Shown here: one piece after another, positions 59,562 to 64,000 of the stretch
How positions within the stretch are numbered: position 1 is the first letter of the stretch
Layout of the letters: each line of letters opens with the position of its first letter
Origin: Mesorhizobium sp. B2-1-8
GTDB taxonomy: Bacteria > Pseudomonadota > Alphaproteobacteria > Rhizobiales > Rhizobiaceae
Length of the DNA stretch: 64,000 bases
Reading direction: 5' to 3'
NCBI RefSeq assembly: GCF_006442545.2
Contig: NZ_CP083952.1
Location: 3,697,501 to 3,761,500 of the forward strand
Made by a program: the position numbers and the translations under genes
The notes under the pieces: model-generated
What the model was told of the DNA's origin: nothing
What the model saw: only the letters and a program-made list of their open reading frames with translations
Databases searched by the model: none

Positions 59562-60935
59562 ATGACCGCGCGGATCCTCGTCGTCGACGACATCCCTGCC
59601 AATGTGAGGCTGCTGGAAGTCCGGCTGCTTGCCGAATATTTCGAGGTGCTGACCGCCACCAACGGGCCCGACGCGATCGAGACCTGCGAGAACGGCAAAA
59701 TCGATGTCGTGCTGCTCGACGTGATGATGCCCGATATGGACGGGTTCGAGGTCTGCCGGCGGCTGAAGAGCGATCCGGCGACGTCGCACATTCCGGTGGT
59801 GATGATCACGGCTCTCGACCAGGTTTCCGACCGCGTGCGCGGGCTGGAGGCCGGCGCCGACGACTTCCTGACCAAGCCGGTCAACGACCTGCAACTGATG
59901 ACGCGCGTGAAGAGCCTTGTCCGCCTGAAGTCGCTGACCGACGAGCTTCGGCTGCGCGCCTCGACCACACGCAACATCGGCATCGAAGAACTTTTGAGCC
60001 GCAATTTCGCGTCCCAGGATACCACGCCGAAAGTGCTTCTGATCGACGAGCGCAAATCGTCGGTCGAGCGCATCCAGAAGATGTTGCGCGAACGTGCCGA
60101 CGTCGACGTCACCGGCGATCCGCATGCCGGGTTCTTCCAGGCCGCCGAAACCCCCTATGAATGCGTGATGATCTCGACGGCCTTCGCCGACTTCGATCCG
60201 CTCAGGCTCTGCTCGCAACTGCGCTCGCTCGACCGCACCCGTTTCGTGCCGATCATCCTTTTGGCGGAGGAGGGCGAGGATGAGCGCATCATCCGTGGGC
60301 TTGAACTCGGCATCAACGACTATCTGATGCGGCCGATCGACCAGCAGGAACTGACGGCGCGGCTGCGCACCCAGGTGCGCCGCAAGCGCTACAATGACCA
60401 ATTGCGCGCCAGCGTCACCCAGACCATCGAAATGGCCGTGACCGATGGCCTGACCGGTCTGCACAACCGCCGCTATCTCGACAGCCATCTGCAGACGCTG
60501 TTCGACCGCGCCGTGGCGCGCCGCCGGCCGCTGTCGGTGATGATCACCGATCTCGACCGCTTCAAGTCTATCAATGACACGCATGGTCACGATGGCGGCG
60601 ACGAGGTGTTGCGCGAATTCGCGCGGCGGCTGCGCAAGAACGTCAGGGGTATCGATCTTGCCTGCCGGTTCGGCGGCGAGGAGTTCGTGGTCGTGATGCC
60701 GGACACAGACGGCACCGTGGCCGAGAAGGTGGCCGAGCGCATCCGCGCCGAAATCGCCCAGATGCCGTTCGCCATCGGTGCCGACGGCAAGACGATCGAG
60801 GTCACCGTCAGCGTTGGGGTGTCATCGGTGCTGAAGGGCGTGGATACGGTGGCGGCGCTGATGAAGCGCGCCGATCTCGCGCTCTACGAAGCCAAGAGCG
60901 GCGGCCGCAACCGCGTCGTTGCCAAGGCGGCCTGA
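59562..60935 (+). CDS. pleD: Response-regulator diguanylate cyclase PleD
   Basis: 457 residues. Two receiver domains (residues 1-120 and 150-275), the first with Asp53 in VVLLDVMMPDMDG and the second with a degenerate receiver (RADVDVTG region), then a GGDEF domain. GGEEF at 371-375 and the RxxD inhibitory site (RGID at 362-365) are intact, so it should make c-di-GMP and be feedback-inhibited, like Caulobacter PleD. It is co-directional with divK, 33 bases away. Confidence 0.95.
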   Translation: MTARILVVDDIPANVRLLEVRLLAEYFEVLTATNGPDAIETCENGKIDVVLLDVMMPDMDGFEVCRRLKSDPATSHIPVVMITALDQVSDRVRGLEAGADDFLTKPVNDLQLMTRVKSLVRLKSLTDELRLRASTTRNIGIEELLSRNFASQDTTPKVLLIDERKSSVERIQKMLRERADVDVTGDPHAGFFQAAETPYECVMISTAFADFDPLRLCSQLRSLDRTRFVPIILLAEEGEDERIIRGLELGINDYLMRPIDQQELTARLRTQVRRKRYNDQLRASVTQTIEMAVTDGLTGLHNRRYLDSHLQTLFDRAVARRRPLSVMITDLDRFKSINDTHGHDGGDEVLREFARRLRKNVRGIDLACRFGGEEFVVVMPDTDGTVAEKVAERIRAEIAQMPFAIGADGKTIEVTVSVGVSSVLKGVDTVAALMKRADLALYEAKSGGRNRVVAKAA

Positions 60936-61520
60936 CGGCCGGGCCGGCCCGTCAACCCAAGAGGGTTACCCATTTACCTTAATCCAAGCGATTCGCGAGC
61001 CTTGGTTAAGAAACTGTTGATTTTCATAAGCTCTTGCGCAAATGTGCAGGCAAGACGAAGCCGGCACGAGGGTAGATCGCCGGCTCGGTCCCTCAGGAAT
61101 ACCCCATGATGCTCAGGTCCGCCGCATCTCCTGGGTCCGTGGGGTCGGCCGGCCGGCGCTGGCACATAGTGGCCTCCTCGTACCGCTGCCAAACGCCGAC
61201 CGGCCCCCTTTGTCCGACACGACATTAGGAATCTGCGTCAAGCCCCGGAAGTGCCGGGGCTATTTTGTGCGCGGCAGGGTCTGAAGGAACGCTTTCCTGG
61301 CTTGTAACGGCTTCCGTTGCGCCCCGCGTGAGCCGTCACTTCGCAGCGCCGCGACTTTTCACTGCCGTACAAAAAAGGGAAGGAGAAAAGCTATCCCCTC
61401 AATTTCGTAGATATGGCGCACAAGGGGCTTGCGGCAAGACCTGGCTGTTCCCGTAAAACCACGACCCAAATTAACGGAAACGGGAGTGGCGAAATGCCGG
61501 AATGGTTGTCAGGAGGCCAA
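60936..61520. other. Long spacer after pleD; candidate untranslated RNA
   Basis: 585 bases without a supported gene up to the next start at 61521. Near the pleD end an imperfect inverted repeat (CTTAATCCAAG...CTTGGTTAAG, about 60978-61008) is followed by an AT-rich stretch (TTGATTTTCATAAG). GC-rich sequence then runs to the terminator at 61241-61267. The order promoter-like DNA, about 200 bases, terminator would suit a small RNA, or the 3' end of the pleD message. It does not match tmRNA, 6S, SRP or RNase P RNA as far as I can judge. Confidence 0.4.
61241..61267 (+). terminator. Rho-independent terminator downstream of pleD / candidate sRNA
   Basis: Stem AGCCCCGG / CCGGGGCT (eight perfect pairs) around AAGTG, followed by ATTTTG. 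It lies about 305 bases after pleD, too far to be a simple pleD 3' end unless the trailer is long, so it may end a separate transcript. Confidence 0.8.
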
Positions 61521-63032
61521 GTGCGTCGGGACCACGCGGTGGTGATCGTCGGAGGCGGTCCGACCGGGTTGATGCTGGCTGGCGAACTCGCATTGGCAAG
61601 CGTCGATGTGGCCATTGTCGAGCGGCGCCCGAACCAGGAACTCATCGGCTCGCGCGCGGGTGGCCTGCACGCACGCACCATCGAGGTTCTCGACCAGCGC
61701 GGAATTGCCGACCGATTCTTATCGCAGGGACAGCGATCGCCGTCCGTCGGCTTCCACATGATCCGGCTGGACGTCAGCGATTTTCCCACGCGGCACAATT
61801 ATCTGCTGGCGCTGCGGCAAAACCATATCGAGCGGATATTGGCGGACTGGATCAGCGAGTTGGGAGTGCCGATCTGTCGCGGACAGGACGTCACGGGTTT
61901 TGCACAGGATGATGGTGGCGTCGATGTCGAGCTGTCCGGTGGCCAGCGGTTGCGGACGCAGTATCTCGTCGGCTGCGACGGCGGACGCAGCATGATCCGC
62001 AAGGCGGCGGGCATCGCGTTGGACGGATGGGATCCGACGATGAGCTGGATGATCGCCGAGGTCGAGATGGCGGAGGAACCAGCATTGGGCTTTCGCAGCG
62101 ACGCCCATGGTATTCATGCGATTGGCAAGGTCGAGGAAGGTGGCCGGCTGGGTGTCGTGCTGACCGAGAGACAACTGACCATTGGTGGCGAACCGACACT
62201 GCGCGATCTCAGCGAGGCGCTCGTCGCGGTGTATGGCACCGATTACGGGGTCCACAGTCCGACCTGGATTTCGCGGTTCACCGACATGACGCGCCAGGCT
62301 GCCGCTTACCGCGACAGACGTATTCTGCTGGCCGGCGACGCCGCGCACATCCATCCCCCGATGGGCGGACAGGGCCTCAACATCGGTGTGCAGGACGCAG
62401 TCAACCTTGGATGGAAACTGGCACAGGTGGTCAAGCTGATATCACCGGACAGCCTGCTCGACAGCTACCATGCCGAACGCCATCCGGTCGCCGCCCGCGT
62501 GCTGCGCAACGCGCTGGCGCAGGTTGCGCTCCGTCGCATGGATGCACGCACCAAGGCTCTGGGCGACACCTTTGCCGAACTGCTCGCCATGGATGGGCCA
62601 CGCAAACGGATCGCCGCGGACATGTCCGGCCTGGGTGTCCATTACGACCTCGGCGAAGGCCACGCGCTGCTTGGGCGGCGAATGGCTGACCTCGACCTGC
62701 TCACCGCCAACGGGCCGTTGCGGCTGTTTACCTTGCTGCACGACGCGCGGCCGGTGCTCCTCAATTTCGGTGAACCAGGCAGACTGGACATTGCGCCTTG
62801 GACCGACAGGATTCGGCAGATCGACGCCGGGTATGCCGGCGCCTGGGAGCTTCCCGTACTGGGAACGGTCGCTGTGCCCGACGCTGTCTTGATCCGGCCC
62901 GATGGATACGTGGCCTGGGTAGGAGTTGGGACGCAACAGGGATTGGCCGATGCGTTGACCAGATGGTTTGGGCCGGCTGCCGTGCATCCTTCCGAACATG
63001 GCGCTTCACAACCTCCTTGGGCCGAAGACTGA
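61521..63032 (+). CDS. FAD-dependent aromatic-ring monooxygenase (PHBH-type)
   Basis: 503 residues from GTG 61521, which has AGGAGG four bases upstream; ATG 61494 (nine residues longer) is the alternative. The nucleotide-binding start VIVGGGPTGLMLAGELA, the middle VGCDGGRSMIRKAAGI and the flavin-binding GDAAHIHPPMGGQGLNIGVQDA are the three conserved blocks of the class A flavin hydroxylases. A C-terminal thioredoxin-like domain is likely, as in phenol hydroxylase and the rifampicin/tetracycline hydroxylase group. Substrate unknown. A separate transcription unit before the FadR-type regulator. Confidence 0.88.
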   Translation: MRRDHAVVIVGGGPTGLMLAGELALASVDVAIVERRPNQELIGSRAGGLHARTIEVLDQRGIADRFLSQGQRSPSVGFHMIRLDVSDFPTRHNYLLALRQNHIERILADWISELGVPICRGQDVTGFAQDDGGVDVELSGGQRLRTQYLVGCDGGRSMIRKAAGIALDGWDPTMSWMIAEVEMAEEPALGFRSDAHGIHAIGKVEEGGRLGVVLTERQLTIGGEPTLRDLSEALVAVYGTDYGVHSPTWISRFTDMTRQAAAYRDRRILLAGDAAHIHPPMGGQGLNIGVQDAVNLGWKLAQVVKLISPDSLLDSYHAERHPVAARVLRNALAQVALRRMDARTKALGDTFAELLAMDGPRKRIAADMSGLGVHYDLGEGHALLGRRMADLDLLTANGPLRLFTLLHDARPVLLNFGEPGRLDIAPWTDRIRQIDAGYAGAWELPVLGTVAVPDAVLIRPDGYVAWVGVGTQQGLADALTRWFGPAAVHPSEHGASQPPWAED

Positions 63033-63080
63033 AAGTCTCCTGACATGCGATTGACAGGAGGGCTTCATCTGTGCAGAAAT

Positions 63081-63099
63081 TGGTTGGACCATTGGACCA
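63081..63099 (+). promoter_or_regulatory. Probable FadR/GntR-type operator
   Basis: TGGTTGGACCA at 63081-63091 is a perfect TGGT-N3-ACCA palindrome close to the TTGGTNNNACCAA operators of FCD-type GntR proteins. It also opens an 8-base tandem repeat (TTGGACCATTGGACCA, 63084-63099). It lies 13-31 bases before the GTG of the regulator, where binding would block its own expression and that of the coupled PLP-enzyme gene. Confidence 0.65.
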
Positions 63100-63111
63100 C
63101 TTGGAGGAAAT

Positions 63112-63846
63112 GTGGACCAGAACAGCCTGCCACCCATTCAGACGACGGCGCGCGACGACGCCGTGCTGAAGGCATTGGTGGGCTTCGTCCGCGCCGAGGC
63201 CTTGCAGCCTGGCGAGCGATTGCCGACCGAGCGCATCCTGGCCGAACGGCTCAAGGTCAGCCGCAACACGGTGCGCGAGGCGCTGACCCGGTGGGAGGGA
63301 TTGGGCCTGGTCGAACGTCGGCAAGGCAGCGGCACCTATCTCAAGGCGGCCGTCTCGCCCGACATGCTGCATCTGCCGCTGACGCTGGCGGGCGGCAACG
63401 ACTTCACCAGCCTGATGCAGACGCTGGAAATCCGCCGCGCGCTGGAAGCGGAAGCGGCGGCGCTGTGCGCCGAGCGGGCAAGCCCGGCCGACATTGCCGA
63501 GATCGAACGCAAGCTTGATATCATGGAGCAGGCGTTTCGCACCCTTGACGGCATGTCGTCGGAAGAGGACTGGGAATTCCACCAGGCGATCTACCGGGTC
63601 TCCGGCAATCCGCTGTTCGAACAGATCATCGCCGCCATGCACGAACTGTTCCATCGGTTCTGGGAACATCCGCTCGGTGTGCGCGATTTCGGCCATGCCA
63701 GCTTTCCCTATCACCGCACCATCTACGAGCGCATCGCGGCACGCGATCCGCAGGGCGCCCGCGCAGAGGCGCTGAAGCTCATCGCCACCGTCGAGGACGA
63801 CCTGAAGCGCGGTGCGGCCAAACTCAAACTTTCGGACCTGAGATGA
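63112..63846 (+). CDS. GntR/FadR-family transcriptional regulator (FCD domain)
   Basis: 244 residues. Winged helix DNA-binding domain near residues 20-75 with LPTERILAERLKVSRNTVREALTRWEGLGLVERRQGSGTYL, then an FCD ligand domain (LEIRRALEAEAAALCAERA to FHRFWEHP). GGAGG lies four bases before the GTG. Ligand unknown; an amino-acid or keto-acid derivative is plausible given the coupled gene. Stop and next start overlap (ATGA), so the two are one unit under a likely self-binding operator. Confidence 0.9.
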   Translation: MDQNSLPPIQTTARDDAVLKALVGFVRAEALQPGERLPTERILAERLKVSRNTVREALTRWEGLGLVERRQGSGTYLKAAVSPDMLHLPLTLAGGNDFTSLMQTLEIRRALEAEAAALCAERASPADIAEIERKLDIMEQAFRTLDGMSSEEDWEFHQAIYRVSGNPLFEQIIAAMHELFHRFWEHPLGVRDFGHASFPYHRTIYERIAARDPQGARAEALKLIATVEDDLKRGAAKLKLSDLR

Positions 63847-64000
63847 ACGAGCAGCCAGCCGGTTTCGATCAAGACTATCTCGCCGAGGCGGCGACGCTCT
63901 TGGCGCATGACGAACCGTTCCCCGGTGGCGCCGTCGTGCCACCGATCTACCAGACCTCGCTGTTCACTTTCGCCAATTATGCGGAAATGGCCGAGACATT
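63843..64000 (+). CDS. Cys/Met-metabolism PLP-dependent enzyme (5' part, truncated by window end)
   Basis: Only the first 52 residues are in the window: MNEQPAGFDQDYLAEAATLL, then GAVVPPIYQTSLFTFANYAEM. The segment PPIYQTS.F.F.N is the usual N-terminal block of cystathionine gamma-synthase/beta-lyase-type enzymes. The ATG overlaps the TGA of the preceding regulator. The full reaction cannot be judged from this fragment. Confidence 0.8.
   Translation, partial: MNEQPAGFDQDYLAEAATLLAHDEPFPGGAVVPPIYQTSLFTFANYAEMAET

Noticed and set aside
60978..61008. CtrA box (TTAA-N7-TTAA) near pleD
   Set aside because: Two TTAA words occur but 23 bases apart, so the spacing is wrong; it was kept only as an inverted repeat.

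Overview
The window is a high-GC chromosomal stretch from an alphaproteobacterium of the order Hyphomicrobiales. A Mesorhizobium-like organism fits best. The grounds are the gene neighbourhoods (glpX-recJ, IscU-like/folE/hisI, divK-pleD, gcvT-gcvH-gcvP behind a glycine riboswitch), a GTTC-N7-GTTC SOS box at dinB, and rhizobial-type intergenic mosaic repeats. Species assignment is inference. Nearly all of it is gene-dense core chromosome. No tRNA, rRNA, CRISPR array, prophage or intact insertion sequence is visible.

Layout. 1-5.7 kb: a DUF883 protein, a 55-residue membrane peptide, glpX, a DUF6434 protein, recJ, a DHFR-like reductase and an outer-membrane beta-barrel. 5.7-6.15 kb: a gap holding a decayed IS1380-type transposase end. 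6.1-11.6 kb: patatin-like lipase, hisI, folE, IscU-like scaffold, LysR regulator, yidD, class D beta-lactamase. 11.7-19.7 kb: thrS with a clear terminator, an acyltransferase, a secreted repeat protein, a nitroreductase/flavin reductase pair, a CoA-ester lyase/MaoC pair and a DUF2336 protein. 19.7-23.8 kb: FUSC exporter and parE. 24.1-32 kb: a Tad/Flp pilus assembly operon (cpaB, cpaC, a mini-CpaD lipoprotein, cpaE, cpaF, tadB, tadC, then tadD) with no pilin or prepilin peptidase beside it. 32.1-38.1 kb: a membrane diguanylate cyclase and the glycine cleavage operon gcvT-gcvH-gcvP, preceded by a tandem glycine riboswitch and a mosaic repeat. 38.1-44.3 kb: an internally duplicated protein of unknown function, a GNAT enzyme, a Tat-exported molybdopterin oxidoreductase with its cytochrome b, a DUF1345 protein, yaiI, gfa and glutathione-dependent formaldehyde dehydrogenase. 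44.6-50.2 kb: pccA and dnaE. 50.3-54.6 kb: a potassium-channel gene split by a frameshift, an EamA transporter, a secreted protein, dinB with its SOS box, and a GNAT enzyme. 54.7-57.9 kb: two tandem paralogous secreted proteins of unknown function. 58-61 kb: HAD-like protein, DUF3572, divK, pleD. 61-64 kb: a spacer with a strong terminator, an FAD monooxygenase, and a FadR-type regulator overlapping the start of a Cys/Met-metabolism PLP enzyme.

How genes work together. The Tad genes encode the ATPases, platform and secretin of a type IVc pilus machine. The gcv operon catabolises glycine under direct glycine sensing. gfa and the class III alcohol dehydrogenase detoxify formaldehyde. DivK and PleD are cell-cycle and c-di-GMP regulators. 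The Mo-oxidoreductase and its cytochrome b form an envelope redox pair. The items most worth a second look are the split channel gene with its ATGA junction, the tandem secreted paralogues, the duplicated protein at 38.1 kb, the orphan Tad operon with a shortened CpaD, and the unassigned spacer around 61 kb.
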